Below are positions 56,699 to 64,000 of a stretch of DNA of 64,000 bases, piece after piece. Source of the DNA: Actinomyces procaprae. GTDB lineage: Bacteria; Actinomycetota; Actinomycetes; Actinomycetales; Actinomycetaceae. The position numbers and the translations under genes are program-made. The notes beneath the pieces are model-generated. The model ran no database searches. It worked only from the letters and a program-made list of their open reading frames with translations, and was not told the origin of the DNA. Position 1 is the first letter of the stretch. Each line of letters opens with the position of its first letter. The stretch is from positions 1,860,001 to 1,924,000 of the forward strand of contig NZ_CP039292.1 in the NCBI RefSeq assembly GCF_004798665.1, written 5' to 3'.

Positions 56699-56743
56699 GT
56701 GATGAATATAGCGTGGCGTTCACCTTGTAGCAAGGGCCAAGGG

Positions 56744-57403
56744 CTACTTCCCGGGCCTCTCCTCCACCTCGGGCTCGTCCGCCTCCGCGGCGGAATCCCC
56801 GCTCGGTTCGCCCAGGTCACCGGTCAGGTAGTGCTGGATCACCGGACCGACGGCGGCGGCGAGCTCATCCGGCTGCGCGGCGGCGACGGCGTCGAGGCGG
56901 GCGATCCAGCGCGTCATGCCCAACCCGACCAGGTGTCCGGCGATCAGCTGGGACCGCAGCCGGACCCGATCGGGAGCCACACGTTCGACCAGCGGAGTCA
57001 CCAGGGCGCCCACCACGAGCTCCCGGATGCGGGCGACGACGCCCTCGTGGGCCAGCGCCGCGCGCACCACCGCGGCGAAGCGGTCCGCCCCCATGCGGTC
57101 CCACTGGGTCACGAACAGGCGCACCAGGGCGGTTCCCTGCCGGGAGGCGGGCAGGCGCCGGACGTCGTCCAGAACGGCAGGATCCATGGCGGGCCCGTCC
57201 GGCCCGTCATAGACGGCCTCCACGAACAGGTGCGAGCGCTCCGGGAAGTAGTGGTGCACCAGAGCGGGGTCGACGCCGGCCGCCCGGGCGATGCCTCGCA
57301 GCGAGGCGTTGTAGCCGTCGCGGGCGAAGGCGGCGCGGGCCGCCTCTAGAATCGCCTGCCGGGTGTCCGGGCTTCCGGCCCGCCTACGCCCTCGCGTGCC
57401 CAT
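56744..57403 (-). CDS. TetR-family transcriptional regulator
   Basis: 219 aa. The N-terminal HTH is TRQAILEAARAAFARDGYNASLRGIARAAGVDPALVHHYFPERSHLF. The C-terminal ligand domain is of the TetR_C-18 kind. The ATG at 57403 is used (preceded by GGGGGGCGAG) rather than 57421. It is the first gene before the ABC-2 exporter and most likely represses it until a substrate binds. Confidence 0.88.
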   Translation of the reverse strand: MGTRGRRRAGSPDTRQAILEAARAAFARDGYNASLRGIARAAGVDPALVHHYFPERSHLFVEAVYDGPDGPAMDPAVLDDVRRLPASRQGTALVRLFVTQWDRMGADRFAAVVRAALAHEGVVARIRELVVGALVTPLVERVAPDRVRLRSQLIAGHLVGLGMTRWIARLDAVAAAQPDELAAAVGPVIQHYLTGDLGEPSGDSAAEADEPEVEERPGK

Positions 57404-57470
57404 CTCGCCCCCCCTGCGCAACTATTGACGAGTCGAAGGATACGTGCGGTGTCCTCATTACCGCCGGACT

Positions 57471-58550
57471 TTAGGAGGCCGCCGCCACCGCCGACCCGGC
57501 CACGTCGCACACGAGCTTGCCGGCCTGGTGCCCCCGAGCCAGTTGGGCGTAGGCGGCGGGCACCGCGTCAAGCGGCACCGTCTCGGCCACGCGGGCGTCG
57601 AGCCGCCCGGCGGCGACCAGTTCCAGCATCTCGGTGAGCATGGTCGCCAGGTCCGCGCGGTCGCGGGCGGTGCCCGCGGAGTAGGCGGCGCCGAGGGAGA
57701 CCTCGTGGATCGAGGGCGAGATCGTGAATCCCGGCATGGCAGACAGATCGGGGCGCCCGCCGATGAACGCCAGGGCGCCGTTGAAGGCGAGCGCGCCCAG
57801 ATTCGCGGTGGCGGAGGCGCCGTCGAGCGTGTCGAGCACGGCGTCTACGCCACGCCCCTGCGGAGTGAGGGCGCGGGCCGCCGCGGCGACGGCGTCGGGA
57901 TCGCCGGCGGCGCGGTAGTCGATGACCTCGTCGGCGCCGAGGGCGCGGACGGCCCGCACCTAATCGGGCGAGGCGGTGGCGATGACGCGGGCGCCCAGGT
58001 GGTGGGCGATCTGCACGGCGTAGCCGCCCACTCCCCCGGCCCCGGCGGTGATGAGAATGGTCTGCCCGGCGGCCAGGCGCAGGCGGCGGGTGAGGGCGTG
58101 GTAGGCGGTCATGCCGGCGCAGGGCAGGGCGGCGGCGTCGGTGGCGGAGACCGCGTCCGGCAGGTGCGCCAGTGCGAGGGCGTCGACGACGACGTACTGG
58201 GCCAGGCCGCCGGGGCGCCGCAGGTCGTGGTGCAGGGCGACCGTGTCGCCGACGGCGAGATCGGGGCGCAGCGCGGTGGCGCCGTCCTCGGCGGGAGTGG
58301 CAACGCCGGGTCCGAGGGCGTCGACGGTGCCGGCCACGTCGAGGCCGAGCACGTGGGGCCAGGTCCAGGCCGGGTTGCCGCCGCGAGCGACCTTCCAGTC
58401 CACGGGGTTCAGGGAGCAGGCCTCCACGCGCAGCCGGACCTGGCCGGGACCGGGCTCGGGAACGGGCAGCCGCCCCAGGCGCATGGCTGCGGAGAGCTCG
58501 TCGGGCCCGGCTGGCCGGTCGAGCAGCAGGGCGGTCATGGTGTCAGGCAC
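57471..58550 (-). pseudogene. NAD(P)H quinone oxidoreductase-like gene with an in-frame TAG
   Basis: The medium-chain dehydrogenase frame is continuous except for TAG at 57960-57962, between TASPD and VRAVRALGADEVIDY. Before it are the GroES-like domain (VRLRVEACSLNPVDWKVARGG) and the Rossmann loop (ILITAGAGGVGGYAVQIAHHLGA). After it is the rest of the cofactor domain. The GTG at 58550 with GGAGGAG upstream is the likely start. A one-base nonsense mutation (for example from CAG) explains it. Amber readthrough has no support here. Confidence 0.75.
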
Positions 58551-58778
58551 GGTCTCCTCCTGGACGTCCGGCGGCAAGCAAGGTCAATATGCGGGCCGCC
58601 CGGGCGCGCCCACCCGCAGCCTGCACGGTCCGCCGACATCGTATCGCCGCGCCCACAGACCGCTCCCGGCATAGGGCAGCAATGCGCCCGAATTCGTGTC
58701 GTACCCCTGGCGGACACTTGAGTCGAAAGGAACCGCCTACAACACCTCTTGACTACTTGCCGAAAGGGGGATTGAATA

Positions 58779-58964
58779 ATGAAGCGCAGAGATCTCATCC
58801 GGCAGTTGGAGGAGGTCGCCCGTCAGAAGGGACAGAAGCTTGTACTCACCGAGGGCGGAAGGCACACCAAGGCAACCATAGGGACGTGGAGCGAGCCCAT
58901 CCCCCGCCACCGGGAGATCAACGAGATGACCGCACGGGCAATCTTACGGAGGAGCAAACGATGA
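58779..58964 (+). CDS. hicA: HicA-like toxin (mRNA interferase)
   Basis: 61 aa. It follows the HicA pattern: MKRRDLIRQLEEV, then the active-site His motif EGGRHTKATIG (H29), then IPRHREINEMTARAILR. HicA folds as a dsRNA-binding domain that cleaves mRNA. AAAGGGGG precedes the ATG. The stop overlaps the hicB start (ATGA). The gene is less GC-rich than its neighbours, as usual for mobile toxin-antitoxin modules. Confidence 0.85.
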   Translation: MKRRDLIRQLEEVARQKGQKLVLTEGGRHTKATIGTWSEPIPRHREINEMTARAILRRSKR

Positions 58965-59338
58965 CCAGAATTGAAGCCATGGCACAGTACTGCGAGGGTT
59001 GGTGGGCGATCGACTTCACCCTTGAAGGCCACGAGTACTCCACCCAGGCGCGACGTCTCGATGAAGTCGTCCCGATGGTCACCGATGCCGCCGTCCTCAT
59101 GACGGGGCGCCCCACAGACGACTTCGAGGTGCACTACACGGTACGCAACGCGAACTACGTAGACGCCGTAGAACAGTACAAGGCAGCAGCGCAAGCATCC
59201 GCAAAAGCCAGTGCGGCCGCGGCAGCCGCCTCACGCCGCGCCGTCACCCTGTTGCGCGCCGACGGCCTACCGCTACGCGACATCGCCACTCTCATGGGCG
59301 TCAGTACCCAGCGAGTCTCCCAACTGGCTCGGGGTTGA
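58961..59338 (+). CDS. hicB: HicB-like antitoxin with C-terminal HTH
   Basis: 125 aa. The N-terminal HicB domain (YCEGWWAIDFTLEGHEYSTQARRLDEVVPMVTDAA) is degenerate RNase H-like. An Ala-rich helix (about 75-88) leads to an HTH (LRADGLPLRDIATLMGVSTQRVSQLA) of the sigma-70 region 4 type. The antitoxin neutralises HicA and represses its own operon. Confidence 0.85.
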   Translation: MTRIEAMAQYCEGWWAIDFTLEGHEYSTQARRLDEVVPMVTDAAVLMTGRPTDDFEVHYTVRNANYVDAVEQYKAAAQASAKASAAAAAASRRAVTLLRADGLPLRDIATLMGVSTQRVSQLARG

Positions 59339-59344
59339 AGTCAG

Positions 59345-59572
59345 GTGGCCGGCCTGCAGTCTCTCGACCCGGCGCGCACGCCATCACGCGACGCCACGCA
59401 CTTCCGGCGCATCATCGCCGCGAAAAAACACGTGATAAACGCGGAACAGGACCTGGCTCGCGCCGTCGCCGACGCTCGTGCCGCCGGTGAGTCATGGACA
59501 TTAATAGGCGCCGCCCTCGGCGTCTCGAAGCAGGCCGCGCACAAGCGCTTCGGCCACTCGTCCCCCCGCTAG
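59345..59572 (+). CDS. Small HTH protein, third gene of the hicAB module
   Basis: 75 aa, GTG start 6 nt after the hicB stop. The second half has an HTH (AGESWTLIGAALGVSKQAAHKRFG) of the same type as in HicB. The first half is helical. I do not know its function; it may be a regulator or a partial paralogue of the antitoxin C-terminus. Confidence 0.6.
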   Translation: MAGLQSLDPARTPSRDATHFRRIIAAKKHVINAEQDLARAVADARAAGESWTLIGAALGVSKQAAHKRFGHSSPR

Positions 59573-59581
59573 CGACCCCTC

Positions 59582-60487
59582 TCAGCCCCACAGGCCGGCA
59601 CGCTGGGCGAGCACCGCGAGCGCCACCGGTCCGGCCGATGCCGTGCGCAGCACGTGCGGCCCCAGCCGCACGGTGAGCGCCCCGGCCTGCTCCAGCGCCC
59701 CCACCTCCGCGGCGCTGATCCCGCCCTCGGGCCCGACGACGACGGCGAGCACCGGCGGCTTGCCGGCCTCCGCTGTGCCTTTGGACGCTGCGGTCTCCAC
59801 GCGATCGGCCTCATCCCCCAACACGGCCTCCGGCGCCACCGCTCCCGCCCCGGGCCGCGCCGACCGCAGTGCCCCCGGCAGTACCACACCGCCGATGGGT
59901 GCGGTCGCCTCCTCGTGCAGGACCAGTACCAGTCCTCCGGCCTCGCACACCTGCCGTACCCAGGCGGTCAACTCGGTGGTGGTGAGCAGCTCGGCCACCT
60001 CGGGAATGCGGGCGCGACGCGCCTGCTTGGCGGCCTCGCGGGCGGCGGCCTGCCAGCGCTGGCGCCCCCGGGCGGCCTTCACGCCCCGCCACACCGACAC
60101 GCAGCGCTCTGCCCACCACGGCACGATCAGGTCCGCGCCGACTTCCGTCGCGGTCTCGACGGCCTGCTCGTCGCGCCCGCCCTTGGCCAGCGCCTGCACG
60201 AGCACGAGGCGCAATCCCGCCGGCGGCTCTTCCACGCGTTCGACGACGCGCACGGCCAGCCGCTCCCGGCGCCCGCCGTCGGCGGCCGCGTCGGTCACCT
60301 CGCACACCAGGCGCAGGCCGACGCCGTCGACCAGATCAACCCGCTCGCCCGGGCGCAGCCGCCTGACCGCCACCGCGTGATGCGCCTCCGGGCCGACCAG
60401 CGTGAGCAGGCTTCCGGGAGTCGCCGTAGCGGCCGCTCCTGCGGGCTCGATTGTTTCGGGGGTGAGAACGAAGACGGGCGCGGTCAC
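59582..60487 (-). CDS. rsmE: 16S rRNA (uracil-1498-N3)-methyltransferase
   Basis: 301 aa. An N-terminal PUA-like domain (VGPEAHHAVAVRRLRPGERVDLVDG) precedes a SPOUT domain with AVVVGPEGGISAAEVGALEQAGALTVRLGPHVLRTASA, the SAM-binding knot. An insertion of about 40 residues near 215-255 (with GAVAPEAVLGDEADRVETAA) is not conserved. GTG at 60487 is used. Normally next to dnaJ in Actinobacteria; here yggS lies between, on the opposite strand. Confidence 0.92.
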   Translation of the reverse strand: MTAPVFVLTPETIEPAGAAATATPGSLLTLVGPEAHHAVAVRRLRPGERVDLVDGVGLRLVCEVTDAAADGGRRERLAVRVVERVEEPPAGLRLVLVQALAKGGRDEQAVETATEVGADLIVPWWAERCVSVWRGVKAARGRQRWQAAAREAAKQARRARIPEVAELLTTTELTAWVRQVCEAGGLVLVLHEEATAPIGGVVLPGALRSARPGAGAVAPEAVLGDEADRVETAASKGTAEAGKPPVLAVVVGPEGGISAAEVGALEQAGALTVRLGPHVLRTASAGPVALAVLAQRAGLWG

Positions 60488-60542
60488 CGCAACAGCGTAC
60501 GTTCGCCGACGCGCTGGCGCCGCAGTGCTAGCGTCACGGAAC

Positions 60543-61373
60543 ATGAGCGATCCCGCGTCCCTACCGTCCTCCCAACCGCCCGCCGCGCCCGCAAGCGCCA
60601 TGCTTGCCTCCTCTCCGCCCGGAGCAGCCGCCGCGACCGCCACCACCGTGGAGGACTTCCGCCGTAATCTGGCCGCCGTGCGTGCCCGCATCGACGCCGC
60701 CGCCCGGGCCGCAGGCCGGGACCCCGCCGAGATCCGGTTGCTGCCGGTGTCCAAGACGGTGCCCGAGGAGCGGCTGCGGGCCGCCCATGCCGCCGGCATC
60801 ACGCAGATGGGTGAGAACAAGGTGCAGGAGGCCAGGCGGAAGGCCGCCAACCTGGCCGACCTGGGCATCCACTGGGCGCTTATCGGGCACCTGCAGACCA
60901 ACAAGGCCAAGGATGCGGCCGCCTTCGCCGACGAGTTCCAGGCGCTGGACTCGCTGCGCCTGGCCGAGGCCCTGGACCGGCGACTACAGGCGGCCGGACG
61001 CGGCCTGGACGTGTACGTGCAGGTGAACTCCTCCGGTGAGGCCTCCAAGTTCGGCCTGCCGCCGGAGGCGGTGGCCGGCTTCCTTGCCGCTCTGCCGGCC
61101 TACTCCTCGTTGCGGGTGCGGGGCCTGATGACACTGGCCGCCCACACCGACGACGCCGACCGTATCCGCGAGTGCTTCCGCATCATGCGTACCCTGCGCG
61201 ACGCCGGGCTGCAAGCGGGCACGGTCGGTGACGGGCAACTGTCCATGGGCATGAGTGGTGACTTCGAGCTGGCGGTTGCGGGCGGGTCCACGTGCGTGCG
61301 CGTGGGCCAGGCGATCTTCGGCGCGCGCCCCGCCCCGGACTCGGAGTACTGGCCCGACAACACCGCGAAGTAG
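60543..61373 (+). CDS. yggS: YggS-family PLP homeostasis protein
   Basis: 276 aa. A 35-residue Ala/Pro N-terminus precedes the alanine racemase-like barrel. PLP lysine in LLPVSKTVPEERLRAAH; further conserved blocks GENKVQEARRK, WALIGHLQTNKAKD, LSMGMSGDFELAVAGGSTCVRVGQAIFG. It keeps free PLP and amino-acid pools balanced. ATG follows TAGCGT by 8 nt (leaderless type). Confidence 0.92.
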   Translation: MSDPASLPSSQPPAAPASAMLASSPPGAAAATATTVEDFRRNLAAVRARIDAAARAAGRDPAEIRLLPVSKTVPEERLRAAHAAGITQMGENKVQEARRKAANLADLGIHWALIGHLQTNKAKDAAAFADEFQALDSLRLAEALDRRLQAAGRGLDVYVQVNSSGEASKFGLPPEAVAGFLAALPAYSSLRVRGLMTLAAHTDDADRIRECFRIMRTLRDAGLQAGTVGDGQLSMGMSGDFELAVAGGSTCVRVGQAIFGARPAPDSEYWPDNTAK

Positions 61374-61375
61374 TC

Positions 61376-61420
61376 GGCGCCGGGCCCGGCCCCACCGTGG
61401 TGCCGGGCACGCCCGGCGCC
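61376..61420. terminator. Bidirectional terminator between yggS and dnaJ
   Basis: GGCGCCGGGC (61376-61385) pairs with GCCCGGCGCC (61411-61420), with further inner pairing. It lies between convergent genes. Confidence 0.65.
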
Positions 61421-61424
61421 CCGC

Positions 61425-62546
61425 TCAGCGGCCGGAGAGCTTCTCCTTGAGCTTGCCCATGACGGACTCGTCCTTGGGCGGGGCGTAGCCGTCCTCACCG
61501 CGCAGGGAGGCCAGCTCGGAAAGCAGTGCGCGCTGCCGGTCGTCCAGACGGGTGGGGGTCTCCACCACGATCTGCACGCGCAGGTCTCCGCGGCCGGGAC
61601 GACGCAGCCGGCCCACGCCAAGGCCGGACAGGACGATCTCGTCCCCGCCCTGGGTGCCTGCGCGCACCGATACGGTGCGCTCGCCGTCGAAGGTCTCCAG
61701 CGGGAAGGTGGCTCCCAGTGCTGCGGCGGTCATGGGTACGCGCAGCTCGGTGTACAGGTCGTCGCCCTCGCGGGTGAAGGCCTCGTGCTCGTTCTCGTGG
61801 ATCTCCACGTACAGGTCGCCGTTGGGGCCGCCGGCGGGCCCGGCCTCGCCGCGCCCGCCCATGCGGATGCGGGTGCCGGTCGACACCCCGGAGGGAATGT
61901 TGATGTCGATGGAGGTGCGCACGTGCTTGCGGCCCTCGGCGTCGCACTCCTTGCAGGGGGAGGCGATGACCGTGCCGTACCCCTGGCAGCGCGGGCAGGG
62001 ACTGGAGGTGACCACGTTGCCCAGCAGGGAGCGCTGCATGCGCTGCACGGAGCCCTGGCCGTTGCACTCCGCGCAGGTCACCGGGGAGGTACCGGGGGCG
62101 CAGCAGGAGCCGTTGCACGTGTCGCACACGACGTAGGTGTCCATGGTGACGTTCTTGGTGGCACCGAAGACGACGTCGGCCAGGTCCACGTCCACGACCA
62201 GCAGCGAGTCCTGGCCGCGGCGGGTGCGGGATGCCGGTCCGCGGGCGGCGGCGCCACCGAAGAATGCCTGCTGGAACAGGTCGGAGAAGCTGCCGAAGTC
62301 GCCGGTGAAGCCACCGCCGAAGCCATTATTGCCGTGTAGGGCGTCCTCTCCGCCCAGGTCGTACATCTTCCGCTTCTCGGAGTCGGACAGGACCTCGTAG
62401 GCGGTGGAGACCTTCTTGAACTCGTCCTCGTGCCCCGGGCCGGCGACGTCGGGGTGCAGCTGGCGGGCCTTCTTGCGGTAGGCCTTCTTGATCTCATCGG
62501 CGGTGGCCTGGCGGGTGACGCCGAGGACCTCGTAGTAGTCGCTCAC
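61425..62546 (-). CDS. dnaJ: Chaperone protein DnaJ
   Basis: 373 aa. J domain 1-70 with HPD (ARQLHPDVAGPG). Gly/Phe region (NNGFGGGFTGDFGSF). Zinc centre near 145-210 with four CxxC modules: CDTCNGSC, CAECNGQG, CPRCQGYG, CKECDAEG. The first module has lost its second Gly (Cys instead), though the zinc cysteines remain. C-terminal substrate domains follow. Downstream of hrcA in the heat-shock unit. Confidence 0.95.
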   Translation of the reverse strand: MSDYYEVLGVTRQATADEIKKAYRKKARQLHPDVAGPGHEDEFKKVSTAYEVLSDSEKRKMYDLGGEDALHGNNGFGGGFTGDFGSFSDLFQQAFFGGAAARGPASRTRRGQDSLLVVDVDLADVVFGATKNVTMDTYVVCDTCNGSCCAPGTSPVTCAECNGQGSVQRMQRSLLGNVVTSSPCPRCQGYGTVIASPCKECDAEGRKHVRTSIDINIPSGVSTGTRIRMGGRGEAGPAGGPNGDLYVEIHENEHEAFTREGDDLYTELRVPMTAAALGATFPLETFDGERTVSVRAGTQGGDEIVLSGLGVGRLRRPGRGDLRVQIVVETPTRLDDRQRALLSELASLRGEDGYAPPKDESVMGKLKEKLSGR

Positions 62547-62590
62547 GCTTGCTGGTGTTCCTTCGTGGTGGGTTGTGTCGGGAGGCCGGT

Positions 62591-63652
62591 TCAGTTCGCC
62601 GCGGTGTCCGACTCCGTGAGGAATCTGGACAGGTAGCGGGCGACGGCGCGTACGGCCGCCATGGTGGCCGGGTAGTCCATGCGGGTGGGTCCGATGACGC
62701 CCAGGTGGGCGACGGCGTCGCCCGGGCCGTAGGCGGCCGAGACCACGGAGGCCTCGGCCAGGGCGTCCTCGTGGGTCTCCGAGCCGATGCGCACGGTGGT
62801 GCCGGTGTCGTCGGCGTCGGCGATGCGGGAGGCGTCGGAGGAGGTGAACAGCCGCAGCAGCACCACCTGTTCCTCGACGGCGTCCAGCAGCGTGCCGATT
62901 GCGGTGAAGTCCAGGGAGCGAGCGAGGTTGGCGGTGCCGGCGACGACGATGCGCTCCTCGGCGTCGGGCCGCAGGGCGGCGATCAGCTCGTCGGTGACGG
63001 CTGCCAGGACGGTGCGCTCCTCCTCGGGCGCCTGCTGTGCGAGCGCAGCCAGCACCGGGACGACCTCGGCGGCGCGGCGGCCGACCAGGGCGGTGTTCAG
63101 CCGCACGCGCAGCCGCTCCAGGACGGCGGGGTCCACCAGCCCGTCGGGGCCGCGGCCGGACAGGCCGACGGTTCGCTGCTCGACGCGGCCGGTATCCGTG
63201 ATGATGACCATGAGCAGACGGGTGGGGCCGAGGGCCACCAGTTCCAGGTGGCGCAGGGTGGTGCGGCGCAGGCTGGGATACTCGACGACGGCGAGCTGCC
63301 CGGTCAGCTGGGCGAGCACCCGCACGGTGCGGGCGACCACCTGCTCCAGGTCGACGGCGCCGGATAGCAGCGCGTTGATGGCGGCCCGCTCGGGGACGGA
63401 GAGGGGCTTGATACGGGCGACCTCGTCGACGAAGCGGCGGTAACCTTTCTCGGTGGGCACGCGGCCGGCACTGGTGTGGGGCTGGTGGATGTAGCCCTCG
63501 TCCTCCAGGGTGGCCATGTCATTGCGGATGGTGGCCGGAGAGACGCCCAGCCGGTAGCGTTCCACCAGGGCGCGTGAGCCGACCGGCTCGCGGGTGCGCA
63601 CATAGTCGGAGACGATGGCGGACAGCACCTTGAGTCGGCGGTCATCCGACAT
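62591..63652 (-). CDS. hrcA: Heat-inducible transcription repressor HrcA
   Basis: 353 aa. Winged-helix [49 protein letters not shown], followed by the GAF-like dimer domain. It represses its own operon at low temperature. ATG 63652 with GGGCTC-like spacing; the longer frame to 63886 crosses the CIRCE element and is rejected. Confidence 0.95.
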   Translation of the reverse strand: MSDDRRLKVLSAIVSDYVRTREPVGSRALVERYRLGVSPATIRNDMATLEDEGYIHQPHTSAGRVPTEKGYRRFVDEVARIKPLSVPERAAINALLSGAVDLEQVVARTVRVLAQLTGQLAVVEYPSLRRTTLRHLELVALGPTRLLMVIITDTGRVEQRTVGLSGRGPDGLVDPAVLERLRVRLNTALVGRRAAEVVPVLAALAQQAPEEERTVLAAVTDELIAALRPDAEERIVVAGTANLARSLDFTAIGTLLDAVEEQVVLLRLFTSSDASRIADADDTGTTVRIGSETHEDALAEASVVSAAYGPGDAVAHLGVIGPTRMDYPATMAAVRAVARYLSRFLTESDTAAN

Positions 63653-63749
63653 GGGGCTCTCCTCACTCGTCTGCTGCGGGGCGGAGCACATGCACCGCTC
63701 CCTTCGGGCGCGCTCACCCGGGTGCCCGGCCGCGCATGAGTCGCGGCAG

Positions 63750-63776
63750 TTAGCACTCCCGGGGTGCGAGTGCCAT
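63750..63776. promoter_or_regulatory. CIRCE operator of hrcA-dnaJ
   Basis: TTAGCACTC, 9 nt, GAGTGCCAT. The left arm is the perfect consensus; the right arm matches 7 of 9. It lies about 100 nt before hrcA, as expected for HrcA autoregulation, and close to the start of the divergent gene. Confidence 0.85.
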
Positions 63777-63839
63777 CCTACGCCGTGGCGCGGCGAGTCA
63801 GCAGGGGCGAGGGCGTGACCTTCCCCTACCGTGCCCAGA

Positions 63840-64000
63840 GTGAACACGCCACCCTCCCGCCGCTCCGGCCCCGTCCCTGGCGCCACTGCCGCCCGCCGTC
63901 AGGCCCTGCGCGAGCAGGCCGCCCGCCAGCAGGCGGCCGCCGGCCGCAGCGACGCCCCGGGGGCGCGGGTCGGGCCGCGGCGGCTTCCGGGCGTTCCGCG
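63840..64000 (+). CDS. N-terminal fragment of an unidentified protein
   Basis: GTG at 63840 follows TACCGT by 7 nt (leaderless type). The 53 visible residues are basic and Ala/Arg/Gln-rich ([16 protein letters not shown]), with no recognisable domain. Divergent from hrcA; the CIRCE element lies in the shared upstream region. Runs out of the window. Confidence 0.5.
   Translation, partial: MNTPPSRRSGPVPGATAARRQALREQAARQQAAAGRSDAPGARVGPRRLPGVP

Noticed and set aside
57960..57962. Pyrrolysine or programmed readthrough at the TAG
   Set aside because: No pyl genes, no conserved element after the stop, and a one-base mutation is a simpler explanation.

Overview
The window comes from a high-GC Gram-positive bacterium, most likely Actinomyces or a close relative in the Actinomycetaceae. 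Supporting signs are the very GC-rich third codon positions, many GTG and TTG starts, a dimeric-type glycyl-tRNA synthetase, an InhA-like enoyl reductase, an actinobacterial GlgA/GlgC pair, an Rv3143-like pseudo-receiver, and the conserved actinobacterial blocks phoH-ybeY-CNNM-era, leuA-recO-uppS and hrcA-dnaJ. Many genes lack a Shine-Dalgarno sequence and instead have a TANNNT box ending 6 to 8 nt before the start codon. This is the signature of leaderless mRNAs, and I used it to choose several starts.

Layout. 0-10 kb: DEDDh/GIY-YIG nuclease, pseudo-receiver, superoxide dismutase, FKBP lipoprotein, HesB/IscA protein, ABC-F ATPase, a PTS EIIBCA permease. 10-17.5 kb (minus strand): SpoU methyltransferase, a heterodimeric ABC exporter, SPFH and NfeD proteins, an ABC ATPase. 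17.5-24.7 kb: glycogen genes glgA and glgC (divergent), serB, a SixA-like phosphatase, fabI, dusB. 24.8-29.4 kb: YibE/F protein, then a DUF559 (Vsr-fold) nuclease gene bracketed by inverted copies of a palindromic repeat array, then glyQS. 29.5-32.8 kb: zinc uptake operon znuA-znuC-znuB-zur with a candidate Zur box. 32.8-36.4 kb: uppS, recO, leuA, and upstream of leuA a 19-residue leader peptide with three consecutive Leu codons. 36.5-42 kb: ABC transporter genes that separate leuA-recO-uppS from era; one permease is frameshifted. 42-48 kb: alpha/beta hydrolase, era, CNNM/CBS protein, ybeY, phoH. 48-55 kb: an EamA transporter followed by a BREX remnant, consisting of a broken AlbA_2/COG2865 gene, intact pglZ and intact brxL. 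55-59.6 kb: TetR-regulated ABC-2 exporter, an oxidoreductase with an in-frame TAG, and a hicA-hicB module with a third small HTH gene. 59.6-64 kb: rsmE, yggS, dnaJ, hrcA with a CIRCE operator, and the start of one more gene.

The most unusual content is a family of short intergenic tandem repeats. Five arrays with units of about 20-23 nt share the core ACCGAGGTCG (with small variations). Three (21.9, 32.8 and 47.9 kb) are direct-repeat arrays that end in a shared terminal unit. Two (26.3 and 27.8 kb) are palindromic, are inverted copies of each other (46 of 48 positions identical over the central part), and flank one nuclease-like gene. This resembles the REP/RAYT relationship between a repeat family and a dedicated nuclease, but with a Vsr-fold protein. 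The second item of note is the pglZ-brxL pair without brxABC or pglX, in which the C-terminal part of BrxL looks like an MIT_C (phospholipase D-like) domain rather than a Lon protease domain.
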